Below are positions 1 to 10,250 of a stretch of DNA of 64,000 nucleotides, piece by piece (position 1 is the stretch's first letter; the number at the start of each line of letters is the position of its first letter). Source of the DNA: an uncultured Fidelibacterota bacterium (GTDB lineage Bacteria > Fidelibacterota > Marinisomatia > Marinisomatales > Marinisomataceae). Location of the stretch: assembly GCA_902576865.1 (NCBI GenBank), contig CACGWZ010000001.1:97595-161594 (forward strand), read 5' to 3'. The notes beneath the pieces were generated by a model, which did no database searches, was not told where the DNA came from, and was given only the letters and a program-made list of their open reading frames with translations. Both the position numbers and the translations under genes were made by a program.

Positions 1-753
1 GCAGATAAAGAGCAAGTAATTAGTAGGGTTATATCTTATGCTAAAGATCAAAAAACCCCATCGATTGAATATATATTAAGCACATTTGAAGACAAAAGAC
101 TGCAAGTAGATATGGACGTGATCAAAAGGTTTGAAAACAAGCCAGAAAAAATAAAAACATACAAACAGTATAAAAAAATATTTTTCAACAAGCAAAGAAT
201 AGGTGGGGGAGTAAGTTTTTACAAAAAAAATAAAACCTTAATTGCGAGAGTAGCAAAGGAGTTTGAAATAGATCCAATAGTTTTAGTTGCTATTGTTGGT
301 GTTGAAACAAACTATGGACTAAAAAATGCAGAGTTTTCAGTGATTAACTCCTTGTATACGCAGGCGTTAAAAATGCCCAAAAGGTCTAGTTGGGCGACCA
401 AAGAAATAGCAGAGCTCTTAGCGCTTTGTTCAGAAAATGAAATTGATCCCTTTTCGCTTGATGGATCATACGCGGGGGCATTTGGGTACGGCCAATTTAT
501 ACCTTCCAGCTTTAACAAGCTATCAATCGACTATAACAGGGACGGTAAAAAAGATCCTTATGATTGGGAGGATGTAATGGGGAGTATTGCATTTTATCTT
601 ACCGAAAACGGCTACCCAAAAAACGACTTTAATTTCACCTATAAGTCAAAAGCCTGGAAGGCTATAAGAACGTATAATAGATCAGATAAGTATGCAAATA
701 TTATAATTGATCTAAGAAACGAAATAGCTAAAAATATTTTTTTATTAGACTAG
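1..753 (+). CDS. mltB: Lytic murein transglycosylase, MltB-like (5' end cut by window)
   Basis: Cleaves the MurNAc-GlcNAc bond of peptidoglycan in the periplasm, leaving a 1,6-anhydro end. The frame is open from base 1, so the N-terminus, including any signal peptide, lies outside the window. The ATG at 112 is internal. Seen: VGVETNYG carrying the family's catalytic Glu, then SYAGAFGYGQFIPSS, then a YNRDGKKDPYDWEDVMGSI block and a C-terminal AIRTYNRSDKYA. These are in the order expected for the SLT_2/GH103 family. The stop is TAG at 751-753. The last 26 bases overlap the 3' end of the convergent aldehyde dehydrogenase. Confidence 0.85.
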   Translation, partial: ADKEQVISRVISYAKDQKTPSIEYILSTFEDKRLQVDMDVIKRFENKPEKIKTYKQYKKIFFNKQRIGGGVSFYKKNKTLIARVAKEFEIDPIVLVAIVGVETNYGLKNAEFSVINSLYTQALKMPKRSSWATKEIAELLALCSENEIDPFSLDGSYAGAFGYGQFIPSSFNKLSIDYNRDGKKDPYDWEDVMGSIAFYLTENGYPKNDFNFTYKSKAWKAIRTYNRSDKYANIIIDLRNEIAKNIFLLD

Positions 754-2125
754 CCAAGGTTTCTTTGGTTTTGGTATAAGGCGGAAGCATCATTTTAAAA
801 GGGGAAATTGAACTACTTTTCAGCACTGCTTTGTGATGAGAACAGGCATCAAAACCAAACTTGCCGTGATAGCTACCAACCCCACTATTGTTTATTCCGC
901 CAAAAGGAAGGTTTGGGTTCATGTGATGTAGAACGCAGTCATTTATTACCATCCCACCACTGGAAGTGCTTTTTAAAACCTCATTATGTACAGACGACTT
1001 ATTACTAAAAAGATACAGGGCCAAAGGCTTCTCGTTTTTGTTTACATAGTTAATAGACTCTTCTAGGCCCCCAACTTTAACAATCGGTAAAATTGGGCCA
1101 AAGATTTCTTCCTGCATGATTGGGTTGCTGTAATTAACGCCCGTTAAAATGGCTGGAGAAAAATACAGACCACTTTGACTTATCTCTCCGCCACACACAA
1201 TTTCTGCGCCGCTAGAAGTAGCATCAACAAGAGCACTTTTTAGCCTGTTAAGGTGGTGTTCGTTTGCAATAGAGCAATAATCTTTTTTAGATTCATCTAT
1301 CCCTTCAGCAAAAAACTGCGACATGTTTTTTTCTAAGGCCAAAACAAGATCGTCGTGCACGTCTTCATCACAAAGAATATAGTCTGGAGCAGTGCAAGTT
1401 TGGCCAGCGTTCGCAAATTTATAAAAAGCAATTTTCCAGGCAGCGTCTTTTACGTTTGCGTGTTTATCAACGATAACAGGAGATTTGCCGCCCAGCTCTA
1501 ACGTAACACCTGCAAGGTGTTTTGAGGCAGCCTCCATAACAAGCTTTCCAACTTTCGGGCTTCCAGTAAATATTATATGGTTGAATGGAAGTTCCAAAAG
1601 TTTTTGTGCCAAATCTTTTTCACCCAAGAAAACAGCAACTTCATCCGAAGAAAACGTTTTTTCAATTAGTTTTTTTACCAAATCCCCTGATGCCGGGGTT
1701 AGCTCAGAGGGTTTAAGCACCGCTGTATTACCAGAAGAAATCGCAGCAATTAGCGGATTTAAGCAAAGCATAATTGGATAATTCCAAGGAGAAATTATTA
1801 AAACACTTCCTTTTGGTTCAGGTTTTACCCAGCTTTTGGTAAAAGAAATGGCAAGGGGGCTCGCAACCCTTTTTGTTTTCATCCAGCTGTGCAAATTTTT
1901 TATTGCAAAATTAGCTTCAGCTTTCACCCCATAAACCTCTGCAAGAAGTGCTTCGGTTCTAGACTTTCCTAGGTCTTTAGAAAGAGCAGCAAGTACTTCA
2001 TCCTCCATTTCTAAAAAATTTTTGAGAAGGAGCCTTAATTTAGCTTTCCTTTCCTTGATGGTGCTATTCCTCAAAGATATACTTTTGACTTTTTGTGCCT
2101 TGAAAACTGTATCTATGCTTTGCAT
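728..2125 (-). CDS. NAD(P)+-dependent aldehyde dehydrogenase, class 3 type
   Basis: Oxidises an aldehyde, probably a medium- or long-chain fatty or aromatic aldehyde, to the acid. The 465-residue length fits the compact ALDH3 branch rather than the roughly 500-residue classes. Seen: ISPWNYP (substrate and cofactor wall), FTGSPKVGK (nucleotide-binding loop), LELGGKSP with the general-base Glu near residue 211, and NAGQTCTAPDY with the catalytic Cys near residue 245. EEIFGPILP and PFGGINNSG follow near the C-terminus. The true substrate cannot be read from sequence. It is monocistronic and diverges from the Smr gene with about 66 bases between starts. Confidence 0.88.
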   Translation of the reverse strand: MQSIDTVFKAQKVKSISLRNSTIKERKAKLRLLLKNFLEMEDEVLAALSKDLGKSRTEALLAEVYGVKAEANFAIKNLHSWMKTKRVASPLAISFTKSWVKPEPKGSVLIISPWNYPIMLCLNPLIAAISSGNTAVLKPSELTPASGDLVKKLIEKTFSSDEVAVFLGEKDLAQKLLELPFNHIIFTGSPKVGKLVMEAASKHLAGVTLELGGKSPVIVDKHANVKDAAWKIAFYKFANAGQTCTAPDYILCDEDVHDDLVLALEKNMSQFFAEGIDESKKDYCSIANEHHLNRLKSALVDATSSGAEIVCGGEISQSGLYFSPAILTGVNYSNPIMQEEIFGPILPIVKVGGLEESINYVNKNEKPLALYLFSNKSSVHNEVLKSTSSGGMVINDCVLHHMNPNLPFGGINNSGVGSYHGKFGFDACSHHKAVLKSSSISPFKMMLPPYTKTKETLASLIKKYF

Positions 2126-2191
2126 ATGAAGAAATATATGAAATTTTATTATACATTGTTATGAGGAATAAATTATTATGTAATTTTTAGT

Positions 2192-2509
2192 ATGTTAAAA
2201 ACCGTTGACATAGCGCACGCAGGACAGTCATTATCAGAGGCCCTTGTTCTCTTAGAGGTTGCAATAAGCACCGCAAAAAAAGAGGGAGCAGTTGCAGTCA
2301 AAATAATTCATGGCCTAGGATCGGGAAGCATTGCAGATGGTGTTAGAAGTTGGGCGCGTCAACAGGAAGGAAGGTTTAGAGCGGTCATTCCCGGAGAAGA
2401 CTATAATGCTTTTAACAAAGACGCAGTAAATATGAGATCAGAGCTTTCTAACAAACGAGACAGAGACTTTAATGGAAAAAATTCAGGGATTACAGTGTTT
2501 TGGCTTTAA
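2192..2509 (+). CDS. Stand-alone Smr-domain protein
   Basis: A 105-residue protein made almost entirely of a small MutS-related (Smr) domain, a fold that in other proteins nicks DNA or RNA. Seen: an N-terminal DIAHAGQSLSEAL strand-helix in place of the usual LDLHG start, then KIIHGLGSGSI matching the family's HGxGxG signature, then VRSWARQ and a variable tail. There is no MutS2 ATPase upstream, so it acts alone or in trans. Its stop shares bases with the stop of the convergent reductase (TTAA at 2506-2509). The nucleic-acid target is unknown. Domain assignment is good; function is inference. Confidence 0.8.
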   Translation: MLKTVDIAHAGQSLSEALVLLEVAISTAKKEGAVAVKIIHGLGSGSIADGVRSWARQQEGRFRAVIPGEDYNAFNKDAVNMRSELSNKRDRDFNGKNSGITVFWL

Positions 2510-3702
2510 TTGTTAAGCGGTATTTCTTCAAACAAAACACCAATTTTTTTTAATCTTTTGATAAGAGTGTTTCCAAGTCCAGTCGAAGGAGTTAAGAGAC
2601 CGCCAAAACCGGCACCACCAGGAAGATCGGCCGGGTTTTCAACAGCCAAACATAACGCGCTTTCACAAGCCATTCTTGATGTCATCTTATAACCAGGGTC
2701 GCCGCTTGAAGACATAGAAAACGCACGAAAACCACCACCTGTCTCCACCAAGAACCTACTCTTAAAGAAGCCAGAATCCATAGCCTTTTGAGAAGGTCCC
2801 TCTCCTGGCTTTCTAAAAAACCTTCTTAATAATTTGCGCAATGGAGAAATAATGATGAGCCCCAGAGCAATAGTCATGAAGGTTACTTTTCTAGCTGCAC
2901 CTTTTTTAGAATAATATGCACCTTCTGAATAAACAAAATCATCCCCGTAGTATTTACCAATAGAACTCGATAGTGCAGCTGATCTTCTTACGACTCTCGT
3001 GTTAGGAAGTGCCATTACAAAAGGCCCGGTCCAACCACCGAGGTGCGGTATTTTTTCTACTTTAATTTTATCGCTTGTCTTTTTTTTCTGGTTTTCTGAA
3101 ACAGTGTTTTCTGGATTTAGGGAAAACTTTCCAAGACCGCCTTTCGCTAGCTTTGCATCCATCGACGAAAACATCGTTTCTATCGTGCCGCCAGAAGCTT
3201 CACCCTTCCACGCCTGAAAACATTGTACTTTTTTAACATCTCCATCAACCTGGTTGACAGCATAAAACACCCCAAGATCAGAAGGGGCAGAGTCAAAACC
3301 ACAAGCATTTATAACCCTAACTCCTTTATCGAAAGCGGACTTGTGGTGTTTATCAATCATGTCTTTAATCCAAAAACTTTCGCCGGTTATATCAACATAA
3401 TGGCAGCCGTTTTCAATACAAGCCTTCAAAAGATAAGAGCCGTATTTATGATATGGACCAACCGTGGAAAGCACAACCTCTGTTTCTCTACACATTGAAT
3501 CTAAAGCATCTACATCAAAGGCGTCTGCAACAATTATAGGAAAAGGCAGGCCGTTTGTGTTTTTTATATTTTCCAACTTTTCTTTGCTTCTTCCCGCAAT
3601 TGCCATTGGAACATCAGAATACCTTTCTGACATATATTTTGCACACAGCTCACCAGTGAACCCGGTAGCACCAAAAATTATTATTTTATATTTTTTACTC
3701 AT
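2506..3702 (-). CDS. Saccharopine dehydrogenase-like / trans-acting enoyl reductase family protein
   Basis: A 398-residue oxidoreductase with an N-terminal Rossmann fold (IIIFGATGFTGE, residues about 7-18) followed by AGRSKEKLENI and STVGPYHKYG, typical of the saccharopine dehydrogenase-like family. It also has GESFWIKDMID and NACGFDSAPSDLG. A hydrophobic stretch near residues 273-292 could be a membrane segment, seen in several family members. Relatives act on lipids (for example as trans-acting enoyl reductases) rather than on saccharopine, but no substrate can be assigned. The start overlaps the stop of upstream ppdK as ATGA, so translation is probably coupled. The gene is convergent with Smr. 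Confidence 0.75.
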   Translation of the reverse strand: MSKKYKIIIFGATGFTGELCAKYMSERYSDVPMAIAGRSKEKLENIKNTNGLPFPIIVADAFDVDALDSMCRETEVVLSTVGPYHKYGSYLLKACIENGCHYVDITGESFWIKDMIDKHHKSAFDKGVRVINACGFDSAPSDLGVFYAVNQVDGDVKKVQCFQAWKGEASGGTIETMFSSMDAKLAKGGLGKFSLNPENTVSENQKKKTSDKIKVEKIPHLGGWTGPFVMALPNTRVVRRSAALSSSIGKYYGDDFVYSEGAYYSKKGAARKVTFMTIALGLIIISPLRKLLRRFFRKPGEGPSQKAMDSGFFKSRFLVETGGGFRAFSMSSSGDPGYKMTSRMACESALCLAVENPADLPGGAGFGGLLTPSTGLGNTLIKRLKKIGVLFEEIPLNN

Positions 3703-6371
3703 AGTTCAACTTGTGCTGCAGCTAGCCTTGCAATAGGTACACGATAAGGAGAACAGCTAACATAATCAAGACCCAATATTTTACAAAACTCTATACTGTT
3801 AGGTTCTCCTCCATGCTCACCACAAATACCAAGAGAAATCTTATTTTTACTAGCTCTTGCGTCTCTTACAGCGATCTTCATAAGTTTGCCAACCCCTTTA
3901 CGATCAATCTGTTCAAAGGGGTCTGCAAGCATAATTTCTTCATCAAAATAATGAGGAAAAAAGGTACCTGTATCATCTCTACTAAAACCAAACGTGGTTT
4001 GTGTAAGGTCATTTGTGCCAAAGCTAAAAAAGTCAGCCACCTCAGCAATTTCTTCAGCTACAAGACAAGCACGCGGTACTTCGATCATGGTTCCAATTTT
4101 AAAATTTATTTTTAAATCGCCCTTTTCAAGTATTTCATTTTTTATTGCAAGAACAATTTCTTTCTGGTTTAAAAATTCCTCTAAATTAGAAACGAGAGGT
4201 ATCATTAGCTCAACTTTTGGATTATTTCCTTCTTTTTTAAGCTTTGCAGCCGCTCCAATAATAGCGCGAGCCTGCATGGCGGTTACTTCTGGATATGAAA
4301 TACCAAGACGGCAACCCCTATGGCCAAGCATGGGATTTGCCTCTTTTAGGGATTCAACTCTTTCTTCAACAGTTTTAAGCGGCAGGTTCATGTCGCTCGC
4401 CAACTTTTTCATTTCTTTGCCGTGTATATTGATAAATTCATGAAGAGGTGGATCTAAAAGCCTTACAGTTACTGGCAAACCGTCCATTTTTTTAAATATT
4501 TTGTAAAAATCTTTTCTTTGGAAAGGAAGAAGATTTTTTAGATATGAGTTTCGACTCTCTTTATCTTCTGCTAAAATCATTTTTCTGAACTCATGAACCC
4601 TTTTCTCATCAAAAAACATATGTTCAGTTCTACAAAGGCCAACACCTTCTGCACCAAAACTAAGCGCCCTTTCACAGTCTTCAGGGGTGTCAGCGTTTGT
4701 TCTAATTTTTAGCTTTCTTATTTTGTCTGCCCACGACAACAGTAGGCTGAGCGGTCCAGTATTATCCAAAGGATTTTGGAATAGCCTCATTTCACCAAGG
4801 TAAATATCTCCAGAAGAACCGTTGAGCGTTATGTAATCTCCCTCCTTTATTTTTTCTCTACCTATTTTTGCAAATTTTAAGCTTTTATCAATAGTTAAAT
4901 CTTGACATCCTACAACACAGCTTTTGCCCCAACCTCTTGCAACTAAAGCTGCATGGCTAGTTAAGCCGCCCCTTGAGGTTAAAATGCCTTCAGAGTAGTG
5001 CATTCCATGTATATCTTCGGGAGATGTTTCTTCGCGCACAAGTATAACTTTTTTATTTTTCTTTCCCATAGCCTCAGCCTTCTCTGCGCTGAAAACAGCA
5101 ACACCACAAGATGCGCCAGGGCCGGCGGGTAGGCCAGCCGAAACAGGTAAGTTGTTTTCAATATCTTTGGGATTAATGTTTTTTAAAAGACTTTCATAAA
5201 TCTGAAGCGGTCTAACTCTGCCCACAGCGATCTTTTTAGTTATAAGCTTTTCTTTAACCATATCAGTTGCAATTTTTATGGCGGCAACACCTGTTCTCTT
5301 ACCTCTTCTTGTTTGAAGCATCCAAAGTTTATTTTCTTGAACAGTGAATTCGATGTCTTGCATATCATCAAAGTGGTTTTCTAGCTTCTTTCTTACAATG
5401 TTTAATTCTTTAAATGCTTTTGGCATTACAGCAGATAAAGAGTTTTTATTATTACCAACAACTGGATGGGGCGTTCTAGTGCCTGCAACGACATCTTCTC
5501 CTTGGGCGTTAGGAAGCCACTCTCCAAAAAATACATTTTCACCCGTTGAGGGGTTTCTTGTAAAAGCAACGCCCGTCCCGCAATTTTTTCCAAGATTTCC
5601 AAAAACCATAGCCTGAACGTTCACAGCAGTACCCATAGAAGATGATATTTTTTCAAAACTTCTATATTCTTTTGCCCTTTTTCCATTCCAACTCTCAAAG
5701 ACTGCAGCAATAGCGCCATAAAGTTGTTCATAATGATCGTCTGGAAAAGGAACGCCAAATTCCTTTTTTACCATTGTTAAATATTTATTTGATAAAACCT
5801 TCCAGTCTTCAGCTTTCATGTTAGAATCATTTTTATACCCTTTATTTTTTTTAACAGACTCCAGCTCTTTTTCCATAAGTACCCTGATGGGGTTGGTCGA
5901 CTTGTTTAGCTTGAGCGCTTTTTCCATCACTACATCTGCATACATCATAATTAGTCTTCGGTAGCTATCATAAACAAAGCGTTCATCCTCACTTATCTTA
6001 ATCATGGAGGGTATAGTTTTAGAAGTAAGCCCTATATTTAGTATTGTTTCCATCATTCCTGGCATGGAAATCGGCGCCCCCGACCTAACAGACAGAAGCA
6101 GCGGATTTGATCCGCCAAATGTTTTTCCAATAACGCTCTCCGTTTTAGACACATTTTTTTTAATGTTATTTTTTAAAACAATAGATAATGATTTAGCTTT
6201 TAGGTAATCAGAGCAAAGGCTTGTAGCTAAAGTAAAACCTGGAGGAACCGGAAGACCAAGTTTGCACATTTCTGCAATGTTAGCACCCTTTCCACCCAAA
6301 ACATCTATCATGTTTTGGTCTCCGTCGGTTTGGAGTTGAGAGAAAAAATATATTTTTTGTTTATTGTTCAT
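3699..6371 (-). CDS. ppdK: Pyruvate, phosphate dikinase
   Basis: Interconverts pyruvate + ATP + Pi with PEP + AMP + PPi, giving a reversible link between glycolysis and gluconeogenesis. The 890-residue protein has all the domains in order. First comes the N-terminal ATP-grasp region (GGKGANIAEMCKLGLPVPPG at its start, then SVRSGAPISMPGMM). The phosphohistidine domain follows, with GGLTSHAALVARGWG carrying the swivelling His near residue 455-460. The PEP/pyruvate TIM barrel comes last (GAEGVGLCRTEHMFF, MLGHRGCRLGI, SFGTNDLTQTTFGFSRDD, GICGEHGG). It is the first gene of a two-gene operon. Its PPi demand or supply links functionally to the membrane pyrophosphatase at 29.4 kb, but that connection is inference. 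Confidence 0.97.
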   Translation of the reverse strand: MNNKQKIYFFSQLQTDGDQNMIDVLGGKGANIAEMCKLGLPVPPGFTLATSLCSDYLKAKSLSIVLKNNIKKNVSKTESVIGKTFGGSNPLLLSVRSGAPISMPGMMETILNIGLTSKTIPSMIKISEDERFVYDSYRRLIMMYADVVMEKALKLNKSTNPIRVLMEKELESVKKNKGYKNDSNMKAEDWKVLSNKYLTMVKKEFGVPFPDDHYEQLYGAIAAVFESWNGKRAKEYRSFEKISSSMGTAVNVQAMVFGNLGKNCGTGVAFTRNPSTGENVFFGEWLPNAQGEDVVAGTRTPHPVVGNNKNSLSAVMPKAFKELNIVRKKLENHFDDMQDIEFTVQENKLWMLQTRRGKRTGVAAIKIATDMVKEKLITKKIAVGRVRPLQIYESLLKNINPKDIENNLPVSAGLPAGPGASCGVAVFSAEKAEAMGKKNKKVILVREETSPEDIHGMHYSEGILTSRGGLTSHAALVARGWGKSCVVGCQDLTIDKSLKFAKIGREKIKEGDYITLNGSSGDIYLGEMRLFQNPLDNTGPLSLLLSWADKIRKLKIRTNADTPEDCERALSFGAEGVGLCRTEHMFFDEKRVHEFRKMILAEDKESRNSYLKNLLPFQRKDFYKIFKKMDGLPVTVRLLDPPLHEFINIHGKEMKKLASDMNLPLKTVEERVESLKEANPMLGHRGCRLGISYPEVTAMQARAIIGAAAKLKKEGNNPKVELMIPLVSNLEEFLNQKEIVLAIKNEILEKGDLKINFKIGTMIEVPRACLVAEEIAEVADFFSFGTNDLTQTTFGFSRDDTGTFFPHYFDEEIMLADPFEQIDRKGVGKLMKIAVRDARASKNKISLGICGEHGGEPNSIEFCKILGLDYVSCSPYRVPIARLAAAQVEL

Positions 6372-6437
6372 TATGAATACATTTTAAATGATTTTAAAAA
6401 AACAACCTTTTCGGGCAAAACAATTTAAGGAGTGACC

Positions 6438-7556
6438 GTGAAAAAAACATTTATATTATTAGCAGCTTTAATTATGATTTCATGCTCAGGTGAAATATAT
6501 GAGGACGAACTAAGAATTGGAGAGAATGGCCTAGCATACGTTGGAGACGATAAGCTTTACTCTGGAGATGTGCTCGACAAGTATGGAGAAAAATTAGGAA
6601 CATACAAGAAAGGCATAAAGGATGGCGCATGGACTGAAATTGATTATAAAAATGGTACAAGAAGAAAGGCCAACTATATTAGAGGAGTACCTGAAGGAGA
6701 GCAAATTACATATGTTTTCCCCGGACCGATGGACAATAACAAAAGGCTAGAATATATTAATTATGAAAAGGGCAAACCTGTAGGAACATGGACACAGTGG
6801 AGCAGAGACAATGAAAATAGGCTTAGAAAAACTGGAGAAATTATTTTTGAAGAAGGTGCTGGAAGGTGGCGAGAGTGGGACCCAAATACACTTGTTGTTG
6901 TGAGGGCTGGGGACTATGAGAATTGGCAAAGAAGCGGGCTGTGGAAAAGCTGGGACCCACAAGAGGTTTTGGTTAGCGAAGGAGAATATGTTCAAGGCAA
7001 CAAGGTGGGAAAATGGACCTGGTATAAAGACGGAGAAGATAAAGGTTGGGAAGAAAACTATAGCAACGGAGTCTTAAACGGTAAATTTAATAATCTATCT
7101 CCATATGCAGATATTAGAGGAGTTGGTTCATTTAGTGAAGGAGTAAAAACAGGAGACTGGGAGGAATATTATAGCAGTATTAACGGATCTTTAGAGCGCT
7201 CGCAATCTGGCTCATATCAGTTTGGAAAAAAGGTTGGTATGTGGTCTTTATATGCAAAAAACGGAAGAAGAATAGCAGAGGGACCATACAAAAACGACAT
7301 AAAAGAAGGTGAGTGGACAGAGGGACAAGATATAGATTTTGGGTCAAGGTTTTTTGGGAAAGGAACTTATTCTAATAATGAAAAAAACGGAAGCTGGAGT
7401 TATGTTGCCCCAAGACAAAATCCAACAATTGAGGGGGCTTTTACAAACGGTGAGCCTACAGGTGAGTGGAAGGTCGTATACAATAAAAAAACTTTTAAAG
7501 GAAGTTTGGCAGAGCTAAAAAAACAAATTCCAAAGTTAAACGAATTCTCTTTTTAA
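6438..7556 (+). CDS. Lipoprotein with MORN-like repeats
   Basis: I chose the GTG at 6438 because an AAGGAG ribosome site (6427-6432) lies five bases before it; the GTG at 6432 would overlap that site. The protein has 372 residues. It begins with a lipoprotein signal (KKTFILLAALIMISCSG, Cys as lipid anchor). The rest is a run of MORN/YwqK-type repeats of the form GxWxxWxxNGxxxxExxYxxG, for example KDGAWTEIDYKNGTRRKANY, GKWTWYKDGEDKGWEENY and GMWSLYAKNGRRIAEGPY. These repeats form beta-hairpin rods and mediate binding. It is probably anchored on an envelope face. Partner and role are unknown. It is divergent from ppdK. Confidence 0.8.
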   Translation: MKKTFILLAALIMISCSGEIYEDELRIGENGLAYVGDDKLYSGDVLDKYGEKLGTYKKGIKDGAWTEIDYKNGTRRKANYIRGVPEGEQITYVFPGPMDNNKRLEYINYEKGKPVGTWTQWSRDNENRLRKTGEIIFEEGAGRWREWDPNTLVVVRAGDYENWQRSGLWKSWDPQEVLVSEGEYVQGNKVGKWTWYKDGEDKGWEENYSNGVLNGKFNNLSPYADIRGVGSFSEGVKTGDWEEYYSSINGSLERSQSGSYQFGKKVGMWSLYAKNGRRIAEGPYKNDIKEGEWTEGQDIDFGSRFFGKGTYSNNEKNGSWSYVAPRQNPTIEGAFTNGEPTGEWKVVYNKKTFKGSLAELKKQIPKLNEFSF

Positions 7557-7671
7557 AGCCTATTTTGCCTTCTTAATTTTTTAAAATAATTACCATTTTA
7601 GAAATTGATGGTTGCATCCAATTTATCTTTATATTTATGTAAATGAGTTTTAAAATTAGCATCACTTAAAT

Positions 7672-8331
7672 ATGTCAATATTAAAACTATTAACTTCTTC
7701 TGTTGGAAGAAAAATTCTAATGGCTATTACAGGGCTTTTGTTAGCCTTCTTTATGGCCTTCCATCTTTTTGGAAACTTGTTTCTTTTCCTAGGAGAAGAA
7801 GCCTTTAATGCCTACGTAAACAAGCTACACCAGCTAGGTTTTTTAATTAGAATAGCAGAATTCTTTTTAGTTTTATTTGTAGGCAGTCATGCATATAGCG
7901 GAACGTTACTTTGGTTAAAAAACAGAAAAGCAAAAAAAGTAATTTCTTCATACAGCAAAGCAAATACCTCGAATGCGGCAAGGTCTGCAGCGTTTACAGG
8001 AAGCATTGTTTTCATTTTTCTTGCTACACACTGGTCTACGTTTTGGTATAAATTTAATTTTGATCTCCAAGGAATGAGCTATTACTATGTTGTTACAGAA
8101 AGTTCTGTAGGGTTTGGCAGTCCTGCTGTATCAATATTCTATATTGTGGCGATTGCACTTTTAGGTTATCATCTTAAGCACGGGATTACATCTGCAGGAC
8201 AAACACTTGGAATCGTAGGAACAAAATATGAAAAAATATATAATAATCTTTCAGCCATTTTTTGGTTTTGGATTCCTCTTGGATTTATTTCAATTCCAAT
8301 ATGGTTTGGTTTTATAGCGAGGGTTATATGA
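7672..8331 (+). CDS. sdhC: Succinate dehydrogenase cytochrome b subunit (b558 family)
   Basis: Membrane anchor and haem carrier of complex II, 219 residues with about five transmembrane helices. Histidines sit where di-haem b558-type subunits place axial ligands: [22 protein letters not shown] and [10 protein letters not shown]. This single-anchor type is known from Bacteroidetes, Chlorobi, epsilon- and deltaproteobacteria and accompanies menaquinone-linked enzymes. There is no sdhD, consistent with the type. Its stop overlaps the sdhA start as ATGA (8328-8331). The 114 bases upstream hold no gene and probably the operon promoter, though I see no convincing box. Confidence 0.93.
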   Translation: MSILKLLTSSVGRKILMAITGLLLAFFMAFHLFGNLFLFLGEEAFNAYVNKLHQLGFLIRIAEFFLVLFVGSHAYSGTLLWLKNRKAKKVISSYSKANTSNAARSAAFTGSIVFIFLATHWSTFWYKFNFDLQGMSYYYVVTESSVGFGSPAVSIFYIVAIALLGYHLKHGITSAGQTLGIVGTKYEKIYNNLSAIFWFWIPLGFISIPIWFGFIARVI

Positions 8332-10250
8332 CAGAATTTAATTTATTTTCTAAAGCACCAAATGGGGAGCTTCATACAAAGTGGGAAGAATACAAAAATA
8401 ATCTTAAAAAGCTTACTCCAGAAGAGGCAAACAAGTATAAGGTAATAGTTATTGGAACAGGTCTTGCGGGCGCATCAGCTTCTGCAACCTTAGCAGAACA
8501 AGGGTTTAATGTCCACGCTTTTTCCTTCCATGAATCACCAAGAAGGGCACACAGTATAGCTGCGCAAGGCGGAATAAATGCTGCAAAAAACTATAAAAGC
8601 GATGGCGACAGTGTCATGAGACTGTTTTATGATACTATTAAAGGTGGAGATTTTAGATCTAGAGAAGACAACGTTTATAGGCTGGCGGAAATTAGTAAAA
8701 ATATTATCGACCAATGTGTTGCACAAGGAGTTCCTTTTGCAAGAGAGTATGGTGGGCTTTTGGATAACAGATCTTTTGGAGGTGTCCAGGTTTCAAGAAC
8801 TTTTTATGCAAGAGGTCAAACAGGTCAACAGCTATTGCTTGGGGCATATTCAGCACTGAGCAGACAAATGGAAAAAAAGAAAGTAGTTTTCTATTCAAGA
8901 CACGACATGCTGGATATTGTTCTTGTTAATAGAAAAGCAAAAGGAATTGTTACCAGAAATCTTGTAAATGGTAAAATTGAAACACACAGTGCTGACATTG
9001 TTATTTTAGCAACCGGAGGGTATTCTAACGTTTATTATTTATCTACAAACGCAATGGCAAGTAACGTTACTGCAAACTGGAGGGCGCACAGAAAGGGGGC
9101 TCTTTTTGCAAACCCCAGCTTTACACAAATCCATCCAACGTGTATTCCAGTTAAAAATGATTTTCAATCCAAATTAACCCTTATGAGTGAAAGCCTAAGA
9201 AATGATGGAAGAGTTTGGGTACCACAAAAGAAAAACGACCAAAGAAGACCTACAGAAATTCCAGAAGGAGAACGAGATTATTACCTAGAAAGAATTTACC
9301 CAGCTTTTGGTAATTTAGTTCCAAGAGATGTTGCAAGCAGAAGAGCTAAAGAGGTTTGCGATGAAGGAAGGGGTATTGGACCTACGGGTTTTGCAGTATA
9401 TCTTGATTTTCAAAAAGCCATAGATGAAAAAGGTGAAGATTTCATTAGAGAAAAGTATGGAAATTTATTTGATATGTATCAAAATATTACCAACGAGAAC
9501 CCCTATGAAACACCAATGAAAATTTATCCTGCTGTGCATTATACAATGGGGGGACTTTGGGTTGATTATAATTTAATGACTACTGTAGAAGGATTGTTTT
9601 CAATAGGTGAAAGCAATTTTTCAGATCATGGAGCTAACAGATTAGGGGCAAGTGCATTAATGCAAGGTTTGGCTGATGGATATTTTGTCGTTCCACACAC
9701 AGCAATGGATTTTTTAGCAAAAGAAACACCGCTCATGAAAGATATAACAGATAGGCCAGAGTTTAAAGAAGCTAAAGATAAAACAGAGAATGAAATTAAC
9801 AAGCTAATGATGGTTGACGGAAAAATGGCAGTGGACGAAGTTCATAGAGAGCTGGGGAAAATTGTCTGGGATAAGATTGGGATGGCTAGAACTGAGTCAG
9901 GACTAAGAGAGGCCTTATCAGAAATTCCAAAAATTAAAGAAAAATTTTGGAATAACATTTCAATACCAGGAAGCGATAAAGACGTTAATCAAGAGCTTGA
10001 AAAAGCTCTAAGGGTAAAAGACTTTATTGAGCTTGCTGAATTAATGGCATTTGACGCTCTTGATAGAAACGAATCTTGCGGTGCACATTTTAGAGAAGAA
10101 TATCAAACAGAAGAAAATGAGGCAGAAAGAAACGACAAAGATTTCAAATATGTTGCAGCCTGGGATTATTCTGAAAATGAAAACCCAAAACTTTTCAGAG
10201 AAGAGCTAAAATATAATAATGTTAAACTAAAGACCAGAAGCTATAAATGA
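8328..10250 (+). CDS. sdhA: Succinate dehydrogenase / fumarate reductase flavoprotein subunit
   Basis: Oxidises succinate to fumarate, or the reverse, on a covalently bound FAD. I start it at the ATG in the ATGA overlap with sdhC (640 residues). The open frame extends 22 codons further into sdhC, but that part shows no conservation. Seen: [18 protein letters not shown] (FAD dinucleotide fold), [14 protein letters not shown] with the His for the covalent flavin bond, TGGYSNVY, and [10 protein letters not shown]. The active-site region [10 protein letters not shown] and the C-terminal [20 protein letters not shown] follow. The sequence style matches the b558-type complex II group. It is coupled to sdhB by another ATGA. 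Confidence 0.96.
   Translation: MTEFNLFSKAPNGELHTKWEEYKNNLKKLTPEEANKYKVIVIGTGLAGASASATLAEQGFNVHAFSFHESPRRAHSIAAQGGINAAKNYKSDGDSVMRLFYDTIKGGDFRSREDNVYRLAEISKNIIDQCVAQGVPFAREYGGLLDNRSFGGVQVSRTFYARGQTGQQLLLGAYSALSRQMEKKKVVFYSRHDMLDIVLVNRKAKGIVTRNLVNGKIETHSADIVILATGGYSNVYYLSTNAMASNVTANWRAHRKGALFANPSFTQIHPTCIPVKNDFQSKLTLMSESLRNDGRVWVPQKKNDQRRPTEIPEGERDYYLERIYPAFGNLVPRDVASRRAKEVCDEGRGIGPTGFAVYLDFQKAIDEKGEDFIREKYGNLFDMYQNITNENPYETPMKIYPAVHYTMGGLWVDYNLMTTVEGLFSIGESNFSDHGANRLGASALMQGLADGYFVVPHTAMDFLAKETPLMKDITDRPEFKEAKDKTENEINKLMMVDGKMAVDEVHRELGKIVWDKIGMARTESGLREALSEIPKIKEKFWNNISIPGSDKDVNQELEKALRVKDFIELAELMAFDALDRNESCGAHFREEYQTEENEAERNDKDFKYVAAWDYSENENPKLFREELKYNNVKLKTRSYK

Noticed and set aside
3223..3498. 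Antisense frames within ppdK, the reductase, the ALDH and uvrA
   Set aside because: They mirror well-conserved genes on the opposite strand and show no family motifs, signals or ribosome sites.
8262..8327. Upstream extension of sdhA inside sdhC
   Set aside because: The extra 22 codons are not conserved, and the ATGA junction at 8328 matches the other junctions in this operon.
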